Positions 51,938 through 60,925 of a stretch of DNA of 64,000 nt are shown here, one piece after another. Under the pieces are notes generated by a model that saw nothing but the letters and a program-made list of their open reading frames with translations, searched no databases and was not told where the DNA came from. Made by a program: the position numbers and the translations under genes. Every line of letters starts with the position of its first letter. Position 1 is the first letter of the stretch. The stretch comes from Clostridia bacterium (GTDB lineage: Bacteria; Bacillota; Clostridia; Oscillospirales; RGIG8002), in NCBI GenBank assembly GCA_017620395.1, contig JAFZQJ010000027.1, positions 18,331 to 82,330 of the forward strand, read 5' to 3'.

Positions 51938-54900
51938 ATGACCAACTTTGATTTCTTAAAAACAGACAGTCGTTTCGACGGATTCGCCGACGCGGCGATC
52001 GCCGCCGAGAAGCTGCTGCATATAGACGTTGACTCCTGCGTTACAAACTGCCGCAGGGCGATGGAATTCGCGGTCAAATGGATGTATTCCGTTGACAGCG
52101 AGCTGTCAATGCCTTATCAGGATACTCTCGTTTCTCTGATGAACGATGAGAAGTTCCGCGCTATCGTCGGCGATGATATCTGGAAGCGCATGGACTTCGT
52201 CCGCAAGCTCGGCAACGCCGTTATGCACGGCGGCAGGAAGATCACGCCGGAGCAGGCGGAGCTTTGCATAGAGAATCTGTTTTATTTTCTCGATGAGGTC
52301 GCCTATTTCTACTCGGACGAGTATTCGGGGCGCGAGTTCGATAAGTCGCTGCTTGCGCCGGTTCCGGAAGCGCCGCAACCCGCGCCGGAGCGGGATATCG
52401 ACCTTGCCGCGCTGATCGAGGAGAACAAGGCGATGAAGGCGGAGCTTTCCGCCCGCCGCGAAATGCAGCAGCAGACCTACGTTCCGAAGCCGCTGGAACT
52501 TTCCGAGTATAAGACGCGCAAGGTGTATATCGACTTTATGCTTCAAGACACCGGCTGGATCGAGGGCAGGGACTGGCTCAATGAGGTCGAGCTTTACGGC
52601 ATGCCCAACGAGTCCGGCGTCGGCTACGCCGATTACGTGCTTTACGGCGACGACGGCAAGGCGCTCGCAGTGCTTGAGGCGAAGCGCACCTGCGTCGACG
52701 TCGCGAAGGGGCGCCAGCAGGCGAAGCTTTACGCCGATCTGCTCGAGAAGAAGTACGGCCGCCGCCCTGTGATATTCCTTTCCAACGGGTTCGATACGCG
52801 CATACAGGACAACCTCTATCCCGAGCGCAAGGTCGCGTCGGTCTATTCCAAACGCGACCTCGAGAAGCTGTTTAACCTGCAGACTATGCGGACAAGCCTA
52901 AAGCATGTGATGGTCAACAGGGATATCGCGGGACGCTATTACCAGGAGGGCGCCATCAAAGCCGTCTGCGACGCTTTCGATAATAAAAACCGCCGCAAAG
53001 CGCTGCTCGTTATGGCGACCGGTTCCGGCAAGACGCGGACGGTCATAGGGCTTTGCGACGTTCTTTTGCAGCGCGGCTGGGTGAAGAATATCCTCTTCCT
53101 CGCCGACCGCACCTCGCTCGTTACGCAGGCGAAGCGCAGTTTTGTCAATCTGCTGCCGGATCTTTCTGCGACGAATCTCTGCGAGGAGAAGGATAACTTC
53201 ACGGCGCACTGCGTTTTTTCGACCTATCAGACGATGATGAACGTCATCGATACCGCGAAGGACGAGAAGGGCAAGCTTTTCACCGTCGGGCATTTCGACC
53301 TCGTCATTTGCGATGAGGCGCACCGCTCGATTTATAACAAGTATCGCGATATCTTCACTTATTTCGACGCGCCTCTCGTTGGTCTTACCGCTACGCCGAA
53401 GGACGAGATAGATAAGAATACGTACGAAATTTTCGAGCTCGAAAACGGCGTTCCGACTTACGGCTACGAACTCGCGCAGGCGGTGCGGGACGGTTATCTC
53501 GTCGATTTCATGTCGGTCGAAACGCGGCTGAAGTTCATCGAGCAGGGCATCGTTTACGACGAGCTTTCCGACGAGGATAAGGAAGCGTATGAAAACCTTT
53601 TCGTCGACGAGAACGGCGAGCTGCCGGAGAGTATTTCTTCTACGGCGCTGAACGAGTGGCTTTTCAACGAGGATACTATCCGCGAGGCGCTGCGCGTGCT
53701 TATGGATAACGGCTTGAAAATAGACTATGGCTCAAAGCTCGGCAAGACCATCATATTCGCTAAGAACCATTACCATGCGGAGAAGATCCTTGAGGTTTTC
53801 GGCAGAGAGTATCCGCATCTGCCCGGATTCGCTAAAGTCATAGATAACTATATGACTTATTCGCAGAGCGCGATAGACGAGTTTTCTGATCCGAAGAAAT
53901 TGCCGCAAATCGCGATTTCCGTTGATATGCTTGATACCGGCATCGACGTGCCGGAAGTCCTGAACCTCGTCTTTTTCAAGAAGGTCATGAGCAAGGCGAA
54001 GTTCTGGCAGATGATCGGGCGCGGAACCCGTCTCTGTCCCGCGCTCGTGGACGGGAAGGATAAGGAGAAGTTTTATATCTTCGATTTCTGCGGTAACTTC
54101 GAGTTTTTCCGCATGAACAAAGGCAGACCGACGGCGGCTACGACGGCGATTCAGGGCGCGATATTCTGCCTGAAGGCGCAGATCGCTTTCAAGTTGCAGG
54201 ATCTGTCTTACCAGACCGACGAGCTTATCGGGTTCCGCAAGTCGCTCGTTGACGATATGGTCGGTAAGGTCAGGGAATTGAATAGGGAAAACTTCGCCGT
54301 TCGCCAACACCTGAAGTTTGTCGAGCTTTATTCCGTTCCGGATAACTACCGGACGCTGACGTATGAGGATACTCTGTTGATGAAGCAGGAACTCGCGCCG
54401 CTGATTATTCCCGATGAGGACGACGTAAAAGCCCTTCGCTTCGACGCGCTTATGTACGGTATCGAACTAGCGTACCTCGCCGGCAGGGGCTTCGAGCGCT
54501 ACCGGAAAGACCTCATAAAAAAGGTCGCGGCAGTAGCGAACGTTGCGAATATTCCGGAGATCATGGCGCAGTCTGATTTGATTGACAGGATTCTTCACAC
54601 TGATTACATTGACAATGCCGGAATTAACGAGTTTGAGTATATCCGCGATAGTCTTCGCGACTTGATGAAGTATATCCCGGTAAACAGGATTCTGTATGAT
54701 ACCGATTTTAACGACGATATACTGTCAATAGATTGGAATGAAGCGAAGCTCGAGAACGACGATTTGAAGAACTACAAAGCCAAGGCGGAGTTTTATATCC
54801 GTCAGCATCAGGACAACGCCTCGATTGCCAAACTGAAAAGCAATCAGCCGCTGACTGCTGAAGACGTCAAGGCCCTGGAGGCGATTCTCTGGAGCGAAGT

Positions 54901-55228
54901 CGGCACCAGGGAGGAGTATGAAGCGGAGTACGGGCAGAAGCCGCTGGGCGAGCTTGTCCGCGAAGTCGTCGGACTCGATATGAGTGCGGCGAAAGAAGCG
55001 TTCGCCGAGTATCTGAACGACGTTAATCTTGATAGCAGGCAGATATATTTCGTCAACCAGATTGTCGAGTATATCGTGCATAACGGTTTGATGAAGGATC
55101 TGTCGGTTCTGCAGGAGCCGCCGTTTACCGATCAGGGCAGTATCGTTGAGGTGTTCACGGATATTTCGGTTTGGGCAGGGATAAGAAAAGCGATAGAACG
55201 CGTCAACACAAACGCCGTCGCGGCTTAG
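51938..55228 (+). CDS. hsdR: Type I restriction enzyme endonuclease/translocase subunit
   Basis: A 1096-residue motor and nuclease subunit. The N-terminal 110 residues resemble a DUF4145/HEPN-type domain. The HsdR nuclease domain follows (VGYADYVLYGDDGKALAVLEAKR at about 235, with D and E-x-K). Superfamily 2 helicase motors have Walker A MATGSGKT near 362, DEAH (ICDEAHRSIYN) near 457 and SAT-like LTATPKDE, with MIGRGTRLC near the end of motor 2. A C-terminal helical EcoEI_R_C-type region completes it. The TTG at 51926 is rejected in favour of ATG after GGAGGTCTCT. GC content returns to the core level. Confidence 0.95.
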   Translation: MTNFDFLKTDSRFDGFADAAIAAEKLLHIDVDSCVTNCRRAMEFAVKWMYSVDSELSMPYQDTLVSLMNDEKFRAIVGDDIWKRMDFVRKLGNAVMHGGRKITPEQAELCIENLFYFLDEVAYFYSDEYSGREFDKSLLAPVPEAPQPAPERDIDLAALIEENKAMKAELSARREMQQQTYVPKPLELSEYKTRKVYIDFMLQDTGWIEGRDWLNEVELYGMPNESGVGYADYVLYGDDGKALAVLEAKRTCVDVAKGRQQAKLYADLLEKKYGRRPVIFLSNGFDTRIQDNLYPERKVASVYSKRDLEKLFNLQTMRTSLKHVMVNRDIAGRYYQEGAIKAVCDAFDNKNRRKALLVMATGSGKTRTVIGLCDVLLQRGWVKNILFLADRTSLVTQAKRSFVNLLPDLSATNLCEEKDNFTAHCVFSTYQTMMNVIDTAKDEKGKLFTVGHFDLVICDEAHRSIYNKYRDIFTYFDAPLVGLTATPKDEIDKNTYEIFELENGVPTYGYELAQAVRDGYLVDFMSVETRLKFIEQGIVYDELSDEDKEAYENLFVDENGELPESISSTALNEWLFNEDTIREALRVLMDNGLKIDYGSKLGKTIIFAKNHYHAEKILEVFGREYPHLPGFAKVIDNYMTYSQSAIDEFSDPKKLPQIAISVDMLDTGIDVPEVLNLVFFKKVMSKAKFWQMIGRGTRLCPALVDGKDKEKFYIFDFCGNFEFFRMNKGRPTAATTAIQGAIFCLKAQIAFKLQDLSYQTDELIGFRKSLVDDMVGKVRELNRENFAVRQHLKFVELYSVPDNYRTLTYEDTLLMKQELAPLIIPDEDDVKALRFDALMYGIELAYLAGRGFERYRKDLIKKVAAVANVANIPEIMAQSDLIDRILHTDYIDNAGINEFEYIRDSLRDLMKYIPVNRILYDTDFNDDILSIDWNEAKLENDDLKNYKAKAEFYIRQHQDNASIAKLKSNQPLTAEDVKALEAILWSEVGTREEYEAEYGQKPLGELVREVVGLDMSAAKEAFAEYLNDVNLDSRQIYFVNQIVEYIVHNGLMKDLSVLQEPPFTDQGSIVEVFTDISVWAGIRKAIERVNTNAVAA

Positions 55229-55313
55229 TCGTGTGAATTAATAACTCCGTTAATAGATTCTTGCTGTGGCGGGAGTTGGGCAGGCGGCGAAGATGATAGA
55301 TATTTAAACAATT

Positions 55314-55354
55314 ATCAAGGTGTCCGGAGTTCGAATCTCCGATGGGTCACCACC
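55314..55354 (+). repeat. Right direct repeat (attR-like), orphan 3' half of tRNA-Lys
   Basis: Identical to 45894-45934 but without the 5' half of the tRNA, so it does not encode a functional tRNA. It is followed by its own hairpin terminator similar to the one after the intact tRNA, and by a conserved flank of about 80 bases. Confidence 0.88.
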
Positions 55355-55360
55355 TAAAAC

Positions 55361-55400
55361 GCCCGCGAAGCCTTTATTATGCGGCTTCGCGGGCTTTTTT
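55361..55400 (+). terminator. Terminator after the orphan tRNA-Lys fragment
   Basis: GCCCGCGAAGCC pairs perfectly with GGCTTCGCGGGC, followed by TTTTTT. The stem is better paired than the left copy, which suggests this is the older host terminator. Confidence 0.88.
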
Positions 55401-55564
55401 GCGCTTGTTTTTACAAGCGCAAAAGACCGATTTTACGCAAAAATACGCAAAAAACCGCCCGTTTTCGGCAAAAGATAAAAAAGTTGTAATTATAAATACT
55501 GTCTTGATAAATGTCAAGTTTTCTGATAACATAGACACAAGAAGATAGATATGTCAAAAAACGG

Positions 55565-55858
55565 ATGGGGAGCGTGAGGACGTTGAAATTGACGGTGTTT
55601 TATCTTGATGGCTGCCCGTATTGCCGTAAGGCAAGGGAAGCCGTCCTTGAACTGAAGTCGGAAAACCCGTCTTTCGAGAAAGTCGATATCGAATGGATCG
55701 AAGAAAATGCCAACCCGGAAATTGCGGATGCCTATGATTACTACCGCGTGCCCAGTATCTTTTCGGGAGACGAAAAACTGTATGAATGCAGTCCGGGCAC
55801 CGATTATTCAGAGATCAAGCAGCAGTTTGAGCGAGCGATGCAATCGGCGGCCGAATGA
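55565..55858 (+). CDS. Glutaredoxin/thioredoxin-like protein
   Basis: A small redox protein of up to 97 residues with a CPYC active site near the N terminus (VFYLDGCPYCRKAREAV) and a cis-Pro motif YYRVPSIF, fitting a thioredoxin-fold thiol-disulphide oxidoreductase. The outermost ATG (55565) lacks a clear ribosome-binding site; TTG 55583 would give a shorter start (LKLTVFYLDG) similar to relatives. It sits between the second and third tRNA-Lys remnants, so it may be a separate small cassette. Confidence 0.82.
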   Translation: MGSVRTLKLTVFYLDGCPYCRKAREAVLELKSENPSFEKVDIEWIEENANPEIADAYDYYRVPSIFSGDEKLYECSPGTDYSEIKQQFERAMQSAAE

Positions 55859-55905
55859 TCCGAAATTTGAACGGCCTTATAAACCGTTCGTTTATTGGGT
55901 TTCAG

Positions 55906-55935
55906 TCAAGTGTACGGAGGTCGAATCTCCGAACG
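55906..55935 (+). repeat. Third, decayed tRNA-Lys 3' fragment
   Basis: A 30-base stretch with the T-arm core GGTCGAATCTCCGAACG and flanking bases similar to the tRNA-Lys 3' half (several mismatches). It lies just before the terminator at 55943. It looks like an old attachment-site remnant. Confidence 0.6.
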
Positions 55936-55942
55936 AAAACAC

Positions 55943-55972
55943 AAAAAAGCCCCGCCGCGGCGGGGCTTTTTT
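55943..55972. terminator. Bidirectional terminator before the SNF2 gene
   Basis: AAAAAAGCCCCGCC pairs with GGCGGGGCTTTTTT around a short loop. It lies between convergent genes. Confidence 0.9.
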
Positions 55973-55981
55973 GTGTGTATG

Positions 55982-58171
55982 TTACTGCTGCGCTTTCGCT
56001 TTTGATATCTTCTCGTATTCCGCGTCGACCATCGCGTTGTAGTCGCTGTCGGTGAGTTTCAGGCTTTCCTGACCGCTGACTGACTCCGCGGCGAAACTGT
56101 CGAACATCCTTTGTTTTTCTTTAAGTATATTGACGATCTGCTCGTCTACGGTGTTGGCGCAGAGCAGCCGGTAGACCATAACTTTGTTTATCTGTCCCAT
56201 TCTGAAAGCCCTGCCGATTGCCTGGCTTTCGAGCGACGGCTTGAGCTGCGGCTCGCAGAAGACGATGACGCTCGCCGCCTGGATATTCAAGCCGGTGCCG
56301 CCCGCCTGTATCTGCGCGAGAAGCACCGCGCCGGTCTCGCAGTTGGTGAAATCGTCGATGATCTTTTGCCTGTTTTCCGCGGAAACGCTGCCGTCGATGG
56401 GGCCGAAGACGGGCGCGTCGACGACCTCCTTCGCCGCGGCGATCGTGCTGATAAAGAAGGAGAAGACGATGACCTTGCGTCCCTCGCTGACCGCCTGCTC
56501 GCAAAGGTCGCGGAGAAGGTCCGCCTTCGAGGAATCACCGATATCGGCGGCGCTCCACGAAACGCGCCGCATATCCATAAAGTTCTTGCTCATGACGGAA
56601 GCGCAGTACGCCTCCGACTCCGAGTCGTTCAGCTCGCACCACATTTCCTTTTCGACCTTTTCGGGCAGCTCGTCGAGCACGTCCTCTTTCGTGCGGCGGA
56701 AGTAGACGGACGAGATCGCCTGTCTGAAGAGGAGCGCGTGTTCAAGCGTGGCGTATTTCGAAGCCTCCTGTTCGACCTCCGGTTTCAGCGATTTAATGAG
56801 GAAGCACATCTCGCCGACGTTGTTCTCGAGCGACGTGCCGGTCATGAACAGAACTCTGTCGGTGTGCGCGCGGAGCCGAAGGACCGAAACGGTGCGGTTT
56901 GCGGACGGATTCTTTATGTAATGGGCTTCGTCAACCACTAGCATCGAGTAATGTAAACCTTCCTCGAGGTCGATTTTGTTCGCGGTTTCATAGGTCGTTA
57001 CGCCGACTCCGCCTTCATTTTGCCACTTTTCGAGGTTTTCAAAAAGGTCTTTCCCATGCAGTCCGACGACGTCGAGTGAGCTGTGCTTGTTTATTTCGCG
57101 GCACCAGTTGACGAAGACGCTGGCGGGGCAGACGACGAGGAAGCGCGCCTTTTCTTCGGCGGAGTTCTCGATCGCGGTCATTGCGGCGATCGCCTGGACG
57201 GTCTTGCCGAGTCCCATATCGTCGCCGAGCAGGACGGCGCCCTGGTTGATTATATACTGAACGCCGAAATACTGATACGCTCTGAGCGTGCATTTCAGCC
57301 CGGTCAGGTCGAGCGGTACGCTTTCGATTGCGACGGCGAGCTCGTTAGGCAGGCCGTTCCTCTCGATGATATCGCGGTACTTGCGGCGCGTCGCCGAAGC
57401 TTCGCCCTGCTTTCTGCCGCTCAGAATGGCGTCGAGCGTTGAGTAGAAGCCGGCGGCGTTCCGCGCGAAACTGCTCCAGTACTCGTCGTGCTGCGCCTTG
57501 AGTATGCGGTTTCTGCCGCTTATCAGCTCGCTTATTTCGTTACCGTACTCGCCTGCGGTGTAGAAATCGACCTTTTGCAGGTATTCGCCGACACGCCGCT
57601 TTGTTTCTGCGGAGCTGAAAAGCCAGCTTATGCGGTTAGAAGCGGGACGCGTGTCTTTCAACGCCTGAGAAATATCGACGTGATTGCTTTTATAAACCGC
57701 GCTCGCTGCGTCGCTGTTCTGCTTCAACTCGCGTGAAAGATAGAGCGCGCGTATCAGCGCTTCCTGCTTTGCGGATTTGTTGTTCGGGTCGATGCGCAGG
57801 CGGGTGGAGGCGTTTACGTCTTTAACTATCTGCCGGACGCTGCGGACAATCCCGTCCGCGCTCTTGCCGCCGACGCCCTTGATGCGGGTAAGGGAAGAGG
57901 CGCTCGCGTCCTTGAGTTGATAAACGCTCTTGTATCCGACTTTTTTGAGCGCGGATACTCTGATGCCGGAAGCGTATTCGTTCAGCCGTTCAATCGGAGT
58001 TTCCCACAGCGCGAGCGCGCGGAGCTCCTCGAGATACTCCTCCGCGGCTTGCGCGGCCTCTTTTTCTATACGCGAATCAACGCCGATAAGCGCTTTGAGC
58101 TGCTTCTCGGCTTCGACAAGCGCTCTGCGTCTGCCGTGCGCGGATTTATACGTAACGGTGTTTTCGCTCAT
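55982..58171 (-). CDS. SNF2-family DEAD/DEAH helicase with N-terminal helix-hairpin-helix domain
   Basis: A 729-residue SF2 ATPase. The N-terminal third has a helix-hairpin-helix signature (SASSLTRIKGVGGKSADGI). The SNF2 domain begins around 290: Walker A GDDMGLGKT, DEAH as VVDEAHYIKN, GTSLENNVGEM, and the C-terminal helicase motif QAIGRAFRMGQINKVMVYRL. Such proteins remodel protein-DNA complexes, sometimes in phage defence, but no partner genes are adjacent. The start is at the internal ATG preceded by GGGAGAG; the longer open frame is rejected. It lies directly outside the tRNA-Lys remnants. Confidence 0.9.
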   Translation of the reverse strand: MSENTVTYKSAHGRRRALVEAEKQLKALIGVDSRIEKEAAQAAEEYLEELRALALWETPIERLNEYASGIRVSALKKVGYKSVYQLKDASASSLTRIKGVGGKSADGIVRSVRQIVKDVNASTRLRIDPNNKSAKQEALIRALYLSRELKQNSDAASAVYKSNHVDISQALKDTRPASNRISWLFSSAETKRRVGEYLQKVDFYTAGEYGNEISELISGRNRILKAQHDEYWSSFARNAAGFYSTLDAILSGRKQGEASATRRKYRDIIERNGLPNELAVAIESVPLDLTGLKCTLRAYQYFGVQYIINQGAVLLGDDMGLGKTVQAIAAMTAIENSAEEKARFLVVCPASVFVNWCREINKHSSLDVVGLHGKDLFENLEKWQNEGGVGVTTYETANKIDLEEGLHYSMLVVDEAHYIKNPSANRTVSVLRLRAHTDRVLFMTGTSLENNVGEMCFLIKSLKPEVEQEASKYATLEHALLFRQAISSVYFRRTKEDVLDELPEKVEKEMWCELNDSESEAYCASVMSKNFMDMRRVSWSAADIGDSSKADLLRDLCEQAVSEGRKVIVFSFFISTIAAAKEVVDAPVFGPIDGSVSAENRQKIIDDFTNCETGAVLLAQIQAGGTGLNIQAASVIVFCEPQLKPSLESQAIGRAFRMGQINKVMVYRLLCANTVDEQIVNILKEKQRMFDSFAAESVSGQESLKLTDSDYNAMVDAEYEKISKAKAQQ

Positions 58172-58297
58172 AATTCTCTCCCGAAAGAGTATTCGCCATA
58201 TTATAGCATATTTCGGCGGCGTACGCCGCATTTTTTTGAATTTGTTTATAATCCGTTTGTTTTGATTGCAAATGTGACGGGTTAGATTACACAGCGC

Positions 58298-58326
58298 TTG
58301 AAATATCGAGTAGGATATGTTATAAT
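58298..58326 (+). promoter_or_regulatory. Promoter of the aldehyde dehydrogenase gene
   Basis: TTGAAA, 17-base spacer, TATAAT, about 50 bases before the start codon. Confidence 0.8.
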
Positions 58327-58376
58327 ACAATATATAATACAATATATATTTGACCGCATCGGGAGGGGTGAATGAC

Positions 58377-59795
58377 ATGGCTTATACGCAGGAAAGGATA
58401 AGCGGGATAGTAGCCGCGCAGCGCAAATACTTCCGCGGCGGCGAAACACTCGACGTCAAGTGGCGTATCGAGCAGCTGAAAAAGCTCAAGCAAGCCGTGA
58501 TAGACCATAAAGACGCGCTTCTGGCCGCGCTTCACGAAGACCTCGGCAGAAGCCCTGTCGAGGCGTACCTGTGCGACGTCGGGCCCGTTATCGTCGAAAT
58601 CAACGAGATCATACGCGGAGTGAAAAAGTGGGCGAAGCCCGAAAAACATTTCAGCGGTCTTATGTGCTTCCCGAGCACGCGCACGACGGTGTATAAAATG
58701 CCTTACGGCGTTTCGCTGATAATCAGCCCGTTCAACTTCCCGATACTGCTGACGCTCGGCGTGCTCGCGGCGAGTATCGCCGGCGGCAACACCGCCGTCG
58801 TCAAGGCGAGCTCAAAGTCCGCGGCGAGCACAAAGGCGCTGCAGAAGCTCATTGCCGACACCTTCCCCGAGAACTACATCACCCTTATTGACGGCGGACA
58901 CGACGTTGCGGATATGTGCCTCGCAGAACGCTTTGACAAGATATTCTATACCGGTTCGCCCGCGGTCGCGAAGCACGTGCTTTCCGCCGCGGCGCAGAAC
59001 CTCACGTCCGTCGCGCTCGAGCTCGGCGGCGAAACGGGCAACTGGTGCGTCGTGCGCAAAGACGCCGACCTGAAGGACGCCGCGCGCAAGATCGCCTTCT
59101 TCAAGCTCTGCAACGCGGGGCAGATCTGCATTAACGTCAACCAGATCGCCGTCGCCGAAGAGGTCGCCGACGAGTTCCTCGCGGAGCTCAAAAAAGAATT
59201 CGTCCGCCAGATAGGCGAGAAGGCGGAGGATAATCCCGACTACCCGAAGCTCATCACGGACGCCGTCTATGACAAGTGCGTGCGGCTTACCGAAGAATAC
59301 GCCGGCAGAATCGTTTTCGGCGGCACGGGAAATAAAGAAGCGCGCCGGTTTTCACCGACGCTTATCTACCCCGTGAAGCCCGACGAGGATATCGTGCGGC
59401 ACGAGCTGTTCTGCCCGCTGCTGCCGGTCGTTCCGTTCAAGGATGCCGAGGTTGACGGGATTATGGATATAATCGCGGAGCGCGAGCATCCGCTTTCCAT
59501 GTACGTTTTCACTTCGGATAAGAAGTGGGCGAATAAGGTCATGTCGACTCAGCAGTACGGCGGCGGTTGTATCAACGAAGTGTGTACTCATATGATGGTC
59601 AAGGGCGTGCCGTTCAACGGCACCGGGCATTCCGGTATGGGCGCCTACCACGGGGAGTGGGGCTTCCGCGAGTTCACGCATCCCTCGACCGTGCTGACGG
59701 GTAAAACGCACTTCAACATTCCGCTCCGCGAACACCCGTATTCGGGCAAAGAAGGGGAGAAGAAGATGAAGCTGCTCAGGAAGCTGGAGAAGTGA
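58377..59795 (+). CDS. NAD(P)-dependent aldehyde dehydrogenase
   Basis: A 472-residue class 3-like aldehyde dehydrogenase. Catalytic Glu lies in ALELGGETGNWC (about 214) and catalytic Cys251 in NAGQICINVNQ. FNFPILLTLGVLAASIAGGN is the cofactor loop. It oxidises an aldehyde to its acid (or acyl-CoA in related enzymes); the substrate is unknown. The open frame starts earlier, but ATG 58377 after GGGAGG gives the normal N terminus. Its stop abuts the convergent bofA stop as TGATCA. Confidence 0.92.
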   Translation: MAYTQERISGIVAAQRKYFRGGETLDVKWRIEQLKKLKQAVIDHKDALLAALHEDLGRSPVEAYLCDVGPVIVEINEIIRGVKKWAKPEKHFSGLMCFPSTRTTVYKMPYGVSLIISPFNFPILLTLGVLAASIAGGNTAVVKASSKSAASTKALQKLIADTFPENYITLIDGGHDVADMCLAERFDKIFYTGSPAVAKHVLSAAAQNLTSVALELGGETGNWCVVRKDADLKDAARKIAFFKLCNAGQICINVNQIAVAEEVADEFLAELKKEFVRQIGEKAEDNPDYPKLITDAVYDKCVRLTEEYAGRIVFGGTGNKEARRFSPTLIYPVKPDEDIVRHELFCPLLPVVPFKDAEVDGIMDIIAEREHPLSMYVFTSDKKWANKVMSTQQYGGGCINEVCTHMMVKGVPFNGTGHSGMGAYHGEWGFREFTHPSTVLTGKTHFNIPLREHPYSGKEGEKKMKLLRKLEK

Positions 59796-60050
59796 TCACA
59801 GCAGTATTTCCGCCGCGACGACTGCGAACGTGCCCGGCGCGCCGAGCAGGAACGACGCCGAAAGACTTATCGCGTTGAGTCCGACTGAAATGCCGGTCAG
59901 CCCCGCCGCGAGATTGAACGCGCAGAGCAGGGAAAGACCACCGAGTCCTCCCGCGAAGAAGCGCCGCTTTTTCGAGCCGCCCGCGGCGGTGAGAAAAAAC
60001 GACAGCGCAAACAGTGCCGAAGCGCCGACGACAGTCCAAAACGTGTTCAT
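59796..60050 (-). CDS. bofA: Pro-SigmaK processing inhibitor BofA family protein
   Basis: An 84-residue integral membrane protein with two to three hydrophobic helices and the family-specific GISVGLNAISLSASFLLGAPG segment. In Bacillus, BofA holds the SpoIVFB protease inactive until the forespore signal arrives, which controls SigK maturation. ATG 60050 is used because AAAGGA is 7 bases upstream; the open frame starts 6 codons earlier. yaaL lies upstream in the same direction, the normal recR-yaaL-bofA order with recR missing. sigK itself is at 42176. Confidence 0.88.
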   Translation of the reverse strand: MNTFWTVVGASALFALSFFLTAAGGSKKRRFFAGGLGGLSLLCAFNLAAGLTGISVGLNAISLSASFLLGAPGTFAVVAAEILL

Positions 60051-60068
60051 AAATATGTCCTTTCCCAT

Positions 60069-60266
60069 TCAGCTCGCCTTGCGGCGCGCCTTGTCCATCA
60101 GAGCGCCGTATTTGCTTTCCGCGGCGCAGAGAAGAAAGATTATCTCGTCCATTCTTTCGGGATCGTTTTCGTAATCGAACCGGCAATACAGCCGCGCCAG
60201 TTCGTTTTTCGCTTCCTCGATTTCATCGAAGAGAGAAGGCTCGGATTCAACCGCGTTTTTCTGCAT
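60069..60266 (-). CDS. YaaL-like DUF2508 protein
   Basis: A 65-residue helical protein whose segment ARLYCRFDYENDPERMDEIIFLLCAAESKYGAL matches the DUF2508 (YaaL) pattern. Its function is unknown but it is usually encoded beside bofA. ATG 60266 after GGGTGG is chosen; the longer open frame lacks a site. bofA follows directly in the same direction. Confidence 0.82.
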   Translation of the reverse strand: MQKNAVESEPSLFDEIEEAKNELARLYCRFDYENDPERMDEIIFLLCAAESKYGALMDKARRKAS

Positions 60267-60364
60267 GGTTACCACCCTTTTTGTAAAAGATATTGCACGA
60301 GTACGGAAAATATACCCGCGCAATGATATTTTTGCCTCCTTTGGTGAAACTTATGCCGGCGCAG

Positions 60365-60393
60365 TTGACAGACGGGATATGATTTGTTAAAAT
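60365..60393 (+). promoter_or_regulatory. Promoter of the DUF4364 gene
   Basis: TTGACA, 17-base spacer, TAAAAT. The expected start near 60400 leaves a very short leader before the ATG at 60410, which rules out the upstream in-frame ATG at 60398. Confidence 0.82.
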
Positions 60394-60409
60394 ATGGTTG
60401 GTGATAAAT

Positions 60410-60925
60410 ATGAGAGTTGAACCCGGCGGACTCAGCAATATCAACGACGTAAAAATCCTGATTTGCCGCGTCCTGAATGAACTTGACAACCCTATAGCGA
60501 TGTCGGATCTTACCGACGGAATGCTCACGGACGGCTACGTCAATTACTTTGATTACGCGATAGCCGTCAACGACCTGTGCGAAAACGGCCACGTCCGCAA
60601 GGAGACCGAGGACGGCAGGATAGTGTTTTACATAACCGAGGACGGCAAAAACGCGGACCGTCTGCTCGGAGCGAGTCTTCCGCTTGCCGTATGTGAAAAA
60701 GTATACGCCGCCGTGCTCGCCGCGAGAAGCGGCGGCAGGGCGATCTGCACGATAGAGCCGCATGAGCTGGGATGCTTCGTCCGTATGCGCTTCATTCTCG
60801 GGGGCAGGGAGCTTTTCAACGTCAAACTTGAGGCGGGCGACGAGATGACCGCCGAGGATATGAAGCGCAACTTCCTGAAAAATCCTCACGACGTTTATAT
60901 TTCGCTTGTCAAACTGATAAAGTGA
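60410..60925 (+). CDS. DUF4364 family protein
   Basis: A 171-residue protein with an N-terminal winged-helix-like half (ICRVLNELDNPIAMSDLTDGML) and a C-terminal alpha-beta part, matching the DUF4364 family of Clostridia. A DNA-binding role is possible from the fold but unproven. ATG 60410 is chosen from the promoter position, with a very short leader (about 10 bases) and a GGTG site. Its stop abuts the convergent DUF4363 stop as TGATCA. Confidence 0.85.
   Translation: MRVEPGGLSNINDVKILICRVLNELDNPIAMSDLTDGMLTDGYVNYFDYAIAVNDLCENGHVRKETEDGRIVFYITEDGKNADRLLGASLPLAVCEKVYAAVLAARSGGRAICTIEPHELGCFVRMRFILGGRELFNVKLEAGDEMTAEDMKRNFLKNPHDVYISLVKLIK

Larger units (their letters stand above)
45894..55354 (+). 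mobile_element. Defence island inserted at the 3' end of tRNA-Lys
   Basis: The island is bounded by two direct copies of the tRNA-Lys 3' half. The core copies, 45894-45934 and 55314-55354, are identical over about 41 bases, and a looser match including the terminator continues for another 120 or so bases. The interval of 9,420 bases holds a Fic-type gene, hsdM, a small winged-helix-like gene, hsdS, a membrane-anchored small protein, an AbiH-like gene and hsdR. All are on one strand behind a consensus promoter. No integrase or transposase is visible, so it is either an integrase-less or decayed integrative element, or a cassette mobilised in trans. Confidence 0.72.

Noticed and set aside
55314..55354. 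Second functional tRNA-Lys gene
   Set aside because: Only the 3' half is present; the acceptor 5' strand, D-arm and anticodon loop are absent.
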